DNA of 64,000 nucleotides, from assembly GCA_021014325.1 (NCBI GenBank), contig CM037471.1, forward strand, positions 18,930,818 through 18,994,817, in the 5' to 3' direction. Within the stretch, counting starts at the first letter, position 1. Each line of letters begins with the position of its first letter. Positions 13,054 to 25,000 of this stretch are shown here, one piece after another. The notes below the pieces were generated by a model, which did not search any database, had not been told where the DNA came from, and saw only the letters and a program-made list of their open reading frames with translations. The translations under genes and the position numbers were made by a program. The DNA is from Plazaster borealis (taxonomy: Eukaryota; Echinodermata; Asteroidea; Forcipulatida; Labidiasteridae).

Positions 13054-16000
13054 CTGTAGTAATCAGGGAGCGAAAAAAAAAGGAGTAAATCATCACTGTT
13101 TTCACAAAGCAACCTATGGGTTTATAAAAATCACAAAACTTTGCCAATCTGATTTAGTACAAATTATTGATTCATTTATTATTGTTAACATTTTTAGTAA
13201 GTTTCAGGACCTAACACGTAATAATTTCTCAATTACTATTTAACACTAATTAGCATGATCGACGTATCACTAGATAGATAGCAATGGCACGGCGACAAAC
13301 ACGCGTAGTACCAATTCTGCATTTTCACGAAGCGACATATGCAGTGGTTTGTACACAGCGCTCTGCATGCACGTCTCATTTTTTCAGTTTCACAAAGTGT
13401 AGTATGTGTTTAGGAATTAATAACTCATCAAAACAGATGCAAGATTGAAAACACAGTGATCGTTATGTTCTAATGAAGAAATCAGTCTTATTTTGGTATT
13501 CAAATTTTTGTGAACAAAATTGCAAGCAGTCTCCGAAACAGCAGTTTGAAAAATAGTCCAACTTCAACCGCAATTTTCTCCAGACACAGTTTTTGGGCTG
13601 TGGTGCACATTACGTCAGTTCCTGGCGCGACCGACGAAACAAAATGGTTAGGGTACCGAGGACATTGACATTCAATCCACATCCGATTCAATGTCATTCA
13701 TGTTCCAACACAGTTGAAGAAAAAAAAAACACCTGTTAATGCACACTAATTGTATACAATTAGTGTCAATCGATTTATAATTAAGATCATCAATTCATAT
13801 GGAAACAATGACCCAGATGAAAAGTCTGTGATAAATGGTCGGCTCAAAGACAACCCTGTCGTGGAAATAGAGAATATTCATATTCATAAATGACATACAA
13901 GTGTAGGAGACACTGAGCTGAATCACATATTAGATGTCTAGACGATTTGAAGGTGTGTTGATGTCAAGATAACACGCCCAAACACATGACCTGTAAACTT
14001 CATTGAAACGGATATATATACAAATTCTCTAAAACAGATTACAGACGGTAATAAATGTTGAGAGGTTTCTTATTACTAAACAATTTGGGAATCTGGAATA
14101 TTCCAGACGTTCCTCATAATAATAATAATGATAATGAATACTTATAAAGTGCACGATCCACCTAATCAAAGGCGCTCATGGCGCTACAAAAGAAACAACT
14201 TAAAAAACAACAAAAATATAATACACGAATAGTTGTGAACAGTCTTACAAGCAGGAGAATTATGCTCTGGTAAAATAGGCTAAATTGTAGAAAGAGCTAA
14301 GGGAAGTGCTAGAAACTTATGCAAAAGTGATTGCACACAAAATGAAAATCCTGAGAACAGGTGTTGATTTCCTCTTTGTCTAGAGATGAACCCCCCCCCC
14401 CCCCACCACGGACATTCCGGGTTGTTATATATTAGGAGAAATCACAGGCTGCATAAAATGAACATTCCTGTAAATGGAATGTGACTGCCTCTTAGTCTAA
14501 GGGAGAAATGCCAATTTAAACAAATGGGAACTCGGAAGTTGAACCCTGGATAACCCCAGAAAAACCTCCAAAAACCACAACCTCGAGTTACAGCCAGTTG
14601 AATTTTGCATTCCTCCCTAAAGACGAAACCCCAGGAATCATTGGCTCTCCACATCACTGCAAATGTAAAACTAAACAGGTGTGAACACCAGGAGCAGGGT
14701 TTGTCCTTAACTTCTATAGTGACTGGCCAGCAGGACCAGTTAGCTTGTCACAAGGTTTTAGCCAGGATTTGGTAAAATGGTGTCCAAATTTGCTGGAAAT
14801 AAAACTGGGTGCCCAAATTGTTCACTTACAATACACAGATAAAACAGGGTGTCCAAATAAGACACCCAGACACCCCTCTGGCTAACACTATGGCTTGTCA
14901 TTTCACTGGTACACCAGCATTTTTACTATAGTCCATTTGAATTGAAACAGGGATGCTTCTCAACACTGAACTAGCCAGCCAGACCGCTTGGAAAGAATTT
15001 TGATTGGTCCTCATGTGTTTTAACTGGCATTTGGCCAGAGAACCAATGATAAGGGAGAATGCTGCAGGAGGTTCTGGAAAATAATACCGCACAGAGGCAA
15101 GATGAAGATTTTTTTGATACCGACATGAAGGGTTTAAAACTTGCTTCTTCTCCGAGATGCAAATCAGTGATAGTTAAAAACAACCCGCTAGATTCCTTGA
15201 ACCACTTAGCCTTAAGCCTCACATCAGACATTACCTTCCCACCCACTGGTGACTCCAAACTAATCATTTCCCTTTACAAGTTGGTTTATAAATTCACTCC
15301 GTTTTAAACTTCTTCCCTTTTCAACTTTCAGGCCTCAAAATTCACGGCGGCCACGCGGCCATGGCCGTCGATGCCCCTCTGTCTGGCCGAGGCGCCCCTG
15401 GAAAAATTCACATCCTCACGGCCAACACTGCCGTGCCTTTTTCTTCCGTTGGCCGCCGTGACCTTTTTAATATTTACTATATACATGGTACTCCATGCTT
15501 TTTATAATGGCAATTTTCTTCTCTCCAATCCCGAAGTGTGGCGTACCGACCATTCACCATATCCGCAACCACACAGGAACACGGAACCGTTCCTGAATGC
15601 ACATTGTACATGTACAGTACAACCTGTACAGTGTACAATACACGAATGCACATACTGGACGAGCCGGCCTCCTGCGCAGGCGCAAATCTACAAGGCCGGC
15701 TTTCGCTGGTAGCAGCAACGGTGTGCACTTAGCACTGGTTCGCGTCAGCTAGTGCCAAATGAATTGTACACGGACGGTCCATAGCTCGCAAAAAGCGCAC
15801 GTGTGATGCTGTTGTAAATGTCTATTGTGTTCATGCGTGAATAAACTTTCCTAGCATCGGTCATGCACTCGACAATTGTTATTGTTAATTTGCTTAACGG
15901 AGAACCTTTTACAAAACCAGGTAGTTTCCATTATCCGTTTCATTTTGTTATAATGTACAATATGTAATACGCCTTATATGTAATACTTAATAATAGATTT

Positions 16001-19000
16001 AAGTAAAATAAAACACATTCTTTCAAGTCAGCATTAAAAATTTAATTTTATAATTTTTGGCCTTGGTGCCCTTTTCTCAAGGCCATATTTGGCCTTGGTG
16101 CCCATCCTTTTGGTCTTGGTGCCCTTCAAAATGTTTCTTCATTTAAGGCCAAAGCGGCCAAAACGGCTTCAAAAAAACCCAAAGGCAAAATGCAGCATTA
16201 AAAAATACTTTGGTGTAAATCATCAAAGACACATTTCACTGATCATGTGAATTAAAACGATACAAGATGAAAACAACCATTTGCTACTTTAAACCACATT
16301 TTAACCACTTGCCCATTAAAACAAGCTGCCAGTGCATCAGCCGTGAACATAAATCACATCGTGTTTCAATCAATCTGGATACAATGTTGAAATCCACTGC
16401 AATTAGTGCACTCTCTGTGGACCTTGTGCATTGGCATCACCAAGTCATTTAGAGGTTAAACGAGGATGAAACAATGGAAAACACGCAGCTACGCACGTGC
16501 AGCGCACAAGCTGGGCCAATGAGCATCCTTCTTTGACCTCTAGCCGAGGGCGCCCTACCCAAATGGCGCCATGTGCATAAGGTCTATTAAAAGTGAACAA
16601 CCTTCGCTGCGAGAGACCCCATAAGAAAGTGTTTACTATGATTAAACAGATGTAATCAGATATATACACCAAGCCGGATAAAAATTCCCACTCAGAGAGT
16701 CAAATATCAATAAAGCCCCAGAACAAAACAAAACATGATGTTATACGAAAGGCACAATAGCTCTTTTGGCAGGCACAGGATGGCATCTCAGCTTTCATTT
16801 TAGTTATAGATCCCACACATTCCCAATCACATAGTTCATTGTCCCCTTGGTACAATCCCATCATGTGGTTCTGGCAATGTGCCCAAAATGATAACTTATT
16901 TATATTCATCGGTACCAATAACAAATCTCTAAGCTGTCAATACAAGGTGTGAGAAGAAAAAAAGCAAACCGTGAAAAAAAGAGGTCAATGGCATTCAACG
17001 TGAACTGTTTACGAGTGTTATCGGATCTTGCTCATGGACCGCTGAATCGTAATCTCTGACCCTCCCTAATGAGCTCTTTTAACATGTTTAAAGGTACAGT
17101 CATAGATAAGTGTTTGTCAACGTAATGCTGATTTACAGGCAAAGTTACAAAGAAAGATACAATTAAAGTCCCATGCGAAAGTTTCAGCTGAATACAGTGT
17201 CTACTTGTTGAGAAAACAGCAACAAAAACTGTCACAGGAATTATCACAAGAACGTTGAATCTATCCACATTTAGCGAGGTGACAGGAGGTACCAACCGCA
17301 GCACTCGACAGACACTAACCCGCAGAAATCCAAGGAATGATTCATGCATGAATCATTTCTCAGATTCAAATGTTTTTGTTGATTTCTAATAAACAGGGGC
17401 ATTTCAGATGAAATAATTTCACAGGATAATTACTACCATAACCATCTTTATAACAAGTAAGCTTTCGGATAGAAATTACACATTTTCTTTAAGGGGGGGG
17501 GGGGTGTCATTACCAAAGTATGGCCCTACTTTTAAGCAAGACAGCTTTTGCTCCATTGTTGGAGTCCGAACAAATCACATAAGACAACCTGTGTTATACA
17601 CTTATACAGGTTATGTAACTTGTAACGTCACACTTGGTTACAGTTTTACAGACACAAAGTGTACATACAACTGTGACCACAAAATAGTAACATTAATCTT
17701 TAGAAAGAAATGTATAAACCACAAGGGTAAATTATAAATTATTTTGGGTTGAACAAAGAAAAATTGACCTCAGTCTTTAGTAAGAGGTACAATTCACTGT
17801 ACCATTTGGTACTCGATATGTGGCATGGTGTACCACCTCCCCCCTGCTATTGTGTCTTCTGGGACTCTCAGGAATTCTCTAAAGGATTTTAGGAGGGGGG
17901 GGGTACTTCTGTACAGGAGGAAAATAGTGTGTAAAAGTATGGGAACATTTTTTTTTGGGGGGGGGGGGGGGACACACCCTATGCCACATATCAAGCATAG
18001 TATATACACTGTATGGGAGAAGACCTAGATGCATAAACCATTACAAATGAAAGCATACCTCAACATTGTTCCATCTGTTTGGTATGGTGGGCCTCTGCCG
18101 GTCGCCAACGACCACCTTCCTCATGTCCTCAATGGACGGGTCCGATGGAACCATATCATAGTATGGTAACCTGTATTCTTCATAGATTCCTGCAGTAAGA
18201 ATGAATCAGTAGTCAGATGATCTTCTGATATAAGTGAAGCGTTTCTATTTGGAATTGACTTTAAATCAGATTGCGTTACTCTTGATTATACAACTTATTG
18301 TCCCCTGACGACGGACAGAGTATACTGTCCGAAACGTTGAGTCCATCGATTCTTCTCAGAACCACCAATCACTTAAAAGAGATCTAACTACATGGTGTCA
18401 CCGCAACTTTCTTATGTTTATTGTCTTTCCACCATGCAAACCTTCAAGTCTTACCAAGTTATTTTATTACACATCCAACACATCGTTGATCCCAATTACC
18501 CCGCTACATAACTCCGATTCTCAATTTGGATTAAAATCGGTAGAAACGATTAACTGGATGTCACTAGTTCCGTTTAACTGTAAGCACAGTCAAACAACCC
18601 TACAGGCACATAGCAATTTATGTTTGCCAACACAACACAAGTGTCCCCTTTAGCTTACACTGATAAAGATAGCCGTGTTAGTCTGTTAGATAAAACAAGG
18701 AAGACAGTCGAAGCACTTAGAGACGAACTAATTACATTGGCATCTGATGAAGAAATTGTTGCTACGAAAACTCATGCAATTTTTTATGTAGTAAGTTAGT
18801 CTTTAAGTGCTACCATTATCTTTCTTGATTTAGCTTACAGTCAGCAGGGTTCTCGGGCCGATAGGCGCGATGTGCGTGCCGATACACGCAAATTTTGGCC
18901 GATACGCAAAAAAAAAAAAAAGAGAGAAAACCATTTAGAATGCTCCAGATTGCACAGTAGGGTATTTAAAACCAAGATAAACACCAAGTAGAACACACTC

Positions 19001-22000
19001 CCAAGACCTTGTTTCAATTCAGCGTGCTTCGGCCAAACATCCAACAAATTTGTTCCAGAATGCCCCCCAGTTTTGAAAAAACCTGGGGAGAACCCTGGTC
19101 AGTGGTACATTACACACTGTCCCACCATGGAGTTAATTTTTGTGTGCTGTAAATTATTACAAGTTTTAATTGATGAGGAAACAGCGAATATCCATACCTC
19201 CGATTGAACACCTCCTGGCTATTTCCCAAAATACTAGTCCCAGAGAGTACACATCGGCTCGCTTGAATGCTTCAAAATGATTGACGTTGATGGTGTCGTC
19301 CAGGACCTCTGGAGGTAGGTAGCGTTTAGTACCGATCCGATTATTAGGAGCAATGTCCACGGTGTCTTTCTCCGAGTCATGGCGTACAGCGAGACCGAGG
19401 TCAGCTATGGCACACTGTCCATTACGCTTGACCAAGATGTTTTTGGTCTTAAGATCTCGGTGAGCTATGGCAGGCTTTCCTGATTAAGGAGAGATGATGG
19501 AATTGATAAGTTTGGAAGCAAGAAATGTGTACAGAGTGGACTGGGGGGGGGGCAGTTATCTGAGCTATCAGAGTTTGATGGGAATGTAGACTGGTTCAAA
19601 ATTTACTTAGTATAAAATGATGAGTTGTTAATGGACTAATTCTGCAGTGTGTGGTCCCTTAAACCTAGAGCATTGGGAGCAAAGTTGTCTTCAATCATGA
19701 TTATAGCTTCCTTCCCATTAAAAGATTGATGATTCGTGGGTTTTTTTTTGTATAGCCTGTGCAAGTCTTGCACATATTTGAACAATTTTTGGGACAACTT
19801 TGGACTCACGTACATTGCTTTAACTCCCACTTTCTAACGGATCCTAATGTTCGAATACGCGCAAGACTTGCACAGTCTATTGGCATAATGAGTACACAAA
19901 CCTTGCATTCCGACGATCTCTACATGAAGGTGTGCCAGTCCATTGGAGGTGGAGTACGCAAGTCGGATCATACCAGCCGTATCCACTGTGGTCATGTTCA
20001 GATAATCGAACAAGGAGCCATTCTCCATGTGGTCCGTTACCAACAGTAGTTGCGTTACCATACCACTGTCTGTAAACACAAGCACACCACAAAAATCAGT
20101 TTTCATTCAAGGCGATGACCTTCAGCATCTTTTGAAGATTGGTTTTTGTCAACGAAATGCTGATTTATAGGCGAGATTTTAAGAAAGACACAATAAAAAG
20201 TCACATGTGAATGTTTCAGCTGAATACATTGTCTACTTGCTGAGAAAGCAGCAAAAAACTGTCATGGTATTTTCACACAAACATCAAATTCATCCACGTT
20301 TAGCAAGGTGACAGTGGGTACACCTCTGGCCAAAGCATTCACGAACTGACAACAACCCTCAGAAATCTGAGCAACGATTCATGAATCGTTTCTCAGATTC
20401 AAATGTCTTTGGGGTGGACAATTATCCAAACCATATTACTTTGAAGGGAATCCTTTCTCAAAATACTATATACTATCAACAGCTGTGGTTCTCACCAAGT
20501 ATGTTTTATGGTGATTCATTTTGGGAGTATTTACCAATCTAGGACTCTACCTTTAAATAAGTGTCGTGTGCATTTCAAATTTGTTCACTTTGGGTACAAG
20601 CTCAAAAATGGCAGCTGTTGCAGCCTCAGGCAGTAATCAAGCCAACATTTACAAATGAATTCTTGCCTTTGACAAATCTTATACTACTTTAGCCATACAA
20701 ATGTATTACGCTCTTTCAATAAATTTATTTACACATCAATTGTTATCTTGAAGGGGGGGTTAGGAGTGGGGATTGTAGGAGCAGGGTTTAAGGGACAAAG
20801 GGTATCACAGTGCCACAACAACATTTGCCCATCTGTTCTGAACATTAGACCCAGTTTCATAATGCCAAAAACTGAACAGATTTGCTTATCGTGATAGGTT
20901 GCCAAACAAGTCCCCATCTGATGTTCATTGTCCATGACTGGTTTTGCTGCTCTTCATATAACATCGACAATAAACAAATAGTAATAAGATAACAACTGTG
21001 AGGATAGAACTGCTACAGAAGGTGGCGCTTTTGAGAATCAGCGAGGGTCCTTGGAAAGACCCTTAAGATCTAAGGCTTTGGGGGGCGTAGCCCGGCTCGA
21101 GGAGTCACCGGCACAAAGGAAAATGTAATCTTTCTTTTGCATGTTGTGATAAAATGAAATAATAACAACGAAGCCTTATAAAGCACACATATCCATCAAA
21201 GGTGCTCAAGGCACTGTAAAAACGAAGAAAAGAAAAAGAAAAAGTATAGAGATTGGCTCGGTGAAAAAAGAAGAAGTATAGAGATGGCTCAGTTAAAAGA
21301 CCTTTTTGGCGGATATAATATTCTGAGAAACCATAAGACTACCTATCCTTTCAGCTTTCCCAGGGTTGGTTAGTATGAATTAAATCTAGCTGCAAGAATA
21401 AGCCGCCAGATAAACTACACCCACACACACTGTCTGCATGGTATTAACGACTATTCAATGGTATAAACAGGTCATTTACAATGCATCGACATACACAGGG
21501 TAGAGAGACATGGCTGACAAAAAAAGCTGAAACTAGGACCCAAATTTTAGGAGGCAAGTTGAAATGATCTCATTTCCACCTTTCAGATTTCACAGAGCTT
21601 TTTGGAACAGTGTCCTCGGCACTAGAGAAGTAGATCAAAGAGCAGGATTTTTTTAAACGGGGTGAAAATAACGGCCGATTTCTTTTTTGCAAGGCAGACA
21701 TAAAATGTCTGAATTCAGGCAGACATAAAATGTACTTGAGAAAAAGTTTAGTTTAAACAAAGTACATGTAAATTAAATTCTCAGAAAGGTCTGTGACACC
21801 CGTTACTGTAGAGAATGAAGTCTCTGAAATCCCCCCAGGCTCTTACATACATCTACATCACTATAAATAAGACTGAAAAAGTACCAGAGAAGGACACAGT
21901 ATGGAATACATCATTCTCCCTTTGTCTCCATATTTCATAAGCTTTTGAAATCAAAGGGCCATTTATGTAACAATACAGCATTTGTAAGGCGCACTTTCTG

Positions 22001-25000
22001 AAGAAATTAAGTTGAAAGTATTATCAAATTGTTGGGAAAGCAAGCATGACCAAGTGTGTTTTTGGTTTCTGCAGGAAGAGAGTGGTGTTCTGTGTTTTTT
22101 TGAAGAAATTAAGTTAAAGTATTTTCAAATTGTTGGGAAATCAAGCATGACCAAGTGTGTTTTTGGTTTCTGCTGGAAGAGAGTGGTGTTGTGTGTGTTT
22201 TTTGAAGAAATTCAGCTCAAGTATTATCAAATTGTTGGGAAAGCAAGCGTCAACAAGTGGGTTTTAGTTTCTGCTGGATGACAGTGATGTTGTGCGTTAG
22301 TCCCAGGTCTTCAGGAAGTGAAATTCAAAGTCTTGGTGCTATGTTGCAAAAAGGCTGTGTGGATCAGAACAAATGGAGAGTTTGAAAAAGCCGGAGTGAC
22401 GCCGAGTTTGATTCTGTTTGCCTACCTTTGTTGTCGGCAGCAATGAAGCCTAGAATGTTCTCGTGGCGCAGCATAACCGTTTGATAAATCTCTGCCTCTC
22501 TGAACCAGGATCGTTCCTCCCTGGAGGAAAAGATTTTGACAGCGACGAATTCACCTCTCCATCGTCCCTTGTAGACTTCCCCATAGCGGCCTTTACCAAT
22601 GCAATCAATCAGTGTGATCTGTCTAGCAATGGTGCGCTGCACGAGCAGTGGTAAGCCTGGAAAGAGAAGGGTAGAGAAGGGGGTTACAATCTAAAGTCTG
22701 GTAAATTTTAAAAAAACTAATTTCCAGCTCCACAGACTCCAGGCCTGGAATTACATGGAGGCCATAGACTTAAAGGCACTGAACACGTTTGGAAATTGTC
22801 AAAGACCAGTGTTCTCACTTGGTGTATCCCAACTCAGCATAAAATAACAAGCCTGAGAAAATTTGGGCTCAATTGGTCATCCAAGTTGCAAGAAAATGAT
22901 GAAAGAAAAAACACCTTGTTGTACAAATTTGTGTGCTTTCAGATAGGAATAAAATAAAAGGCTTCTTGCAAGAAGTTTTTATTATTTTAGTGAGAAATTA
23001 CCTCTTTCTCAAAAACTACGTTACTTCAGAAGGAGTCGTTCCTACAATGTTTTATACTATCAACAGCTCTCTGTTGCTTGTTACCAAGTAAGTTTTTATG
23101 CTAATATTTGATTTGAGTCATTACAAAACGTGTACGATACCTTTAAGATTTCACGATAGAAGTGCCCTTCACGAAATGAACATGGCCCTGCCCTCTAAAA
23201 AAAAATAATAATTAAAATTCCAGGCCTGAGACTCTACACAGATCCAAACACATATCCCACACATATCTGTCAAACATTTCAGAATCTAAACATCTTGATC
23301 TAAAATTCGATAGAAACAAAATACTGCTCATCATTACCACATTTTAATCGTCTTGAAGAATTGCTACAATAATCAATACTTGAGCCTTATTTCATAATGT
23401 ATATCAAGACAGCAGTATACAACCCTAAAGGTGCTCATAAGTAAACTGTACCCAAGTTCTTTTCTAGAATATGCTAACATAATAAAGACGCAGGAAACAG
23501 AGAATAAAGCCTTCCCGCATAAATCATTTTTTTCCAAGGCATTTTGGCTTATCTCAAATCTCATGGGACACTGTGATTTTATGCAACTAGTGACTGGAAC
23601 AGAAGTCTATTTATGACTGTTGTGAATGCGTCATAACACTACAGTATGGTTCAGTTCATTCAGGTTCACTCTGCTTTCAATAGACTGTGCAAGTCCCGCG
23701 AGTATTCAAACTTCCAGAAATGAGTTAGCCCGAACCATGTTGAGTTTGGCATGTGCGCAACTCCATTCTTAAAAAACTTTAGTTTGGCTATAAAAAATAT
23801 ACATTATATTTTTGGGAAACCAAAATGTAGCGACGAAATATATGAAAGTAAAATAAATTTATCAAATTAATGAAGAAAACCTGAGAATAAGACTTGACCT
23901 TAGTTTCCAGTTACTTGTACACAATTAAGAATTGTACTTATGTAATGGTTGCTCAAAATCAGGGCCCAATTTCATGGCTCTGCTTACCGTAAGCAAAGAA
24001 TCAGCGCTTACAGAAGCAGGGAATTCCGCGCTTACATCAAGCGTATTTCACAGGTTAGCAGGGAATTTTTGCTTGTGCGCATGCGTAGTCCACGTTACTA
24101 GGCATTCTACACTTACACAGCTAGCGAAGAAATTCGGCACTTGCTCGATAAGCAGAGAATGGTGATCGCAAGCGCAGAATTCGGCGGTAAGCAGAGCCAT
24201 GAAATTGGGCCCAGGTGTGATTCGCAAATGGGGTTTCTAAACATCCTTACAATGCATGGTTTATAACGTTAATTCGTCTGGCAATTAAGTATCCTCGTCC
24301 AAAGTTTGAATTTTGTGTCTATGTTAATTTTAACAAATTATTTGTATAACATGAAAACTGAAATTGTATTTATACAAAATTGCTGTATTATTATTTTCAA
24401 GGAATTGAAAATAAACTCGTAAAGGTCTACTCTAAGCTATCCAGATTTTGTCGCAAGCCAAAACAAAACGGCCGACTGTCTTTTTTTCTTCTTCAGAACT
24501 ACAAGACCATGTGATGTGCAACTGATACCGAAAACAGCTGTTACATGTTATTCACATGTTTTGGATGCAGCGATCAGTTTATCTAATACAAAAGTTATGT
24601 TTATATTCACTCTCTGTGTATGTAAACTACCTTTTATCTAAGAACACAGAACAGTTTTTGTTGTTGTCAAAAACGGAATTCATGATATTTGAAACAGAAT
24701 TTCGCTTCTCTGAAACGAAAAAATCATTGCCCTACATGTTGCGTCTTAACTAGTGATAAAATTTGCTACCTGAACCAGAGCTTGAGGTTGCAGTGTTGTG
24801 GATGTCGCTCAATGTCCATCCGACAGGGATGCCTGGGCTGTGATGACCGCAGATGAGCGGCAAGTCATTATGTGACCGACCATGGGTTGTTGATCTCTGC
24901 CACAGGTACCAGCGGACAGTCATCAGGAACAACGCTGCCAGGCAGATGATGGTGATAGGGATAGCAATGGCCAGAGCTAAATTGACCATTGATATGCTCT

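Larger units (their letters stand above)
13054..18058 (-). other. Receptor intron 9
   Basis: About 5 kb without a coding exon. It contains a perfect 24-bp palindrome (13743-13766), a LINE-like 3' tail (about 14118-14190), a copy of repeat D (14695-15047), a GC-rich patch related to repeat A (15334-16170), a TTAA-type repeat C (17086-17534) and several poly-G/poly-C runs (14390, 17491, 17897, 17957). Confidence 0.7.

Noticed and set aside
15371..15712. 113-residue ORF in the GC-rich patch
   Set aside because: The sequence is repeat-related, ORFs are open on both strands as expected from GC-rich DNA, and no known domain is seen.
18414..18653. 79-residue ORF in receptor intron 8
   Set aside because: It may be part of a decayed retroelement, but no motif is recognisable, so it is not called as a gene.
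22012..22281. 89-residue ORF over three similar segments
   Set aside because: It is kept open only because the tandem unit is 102 bp; no domain, no splice sites, and it lies in a receptor intron.
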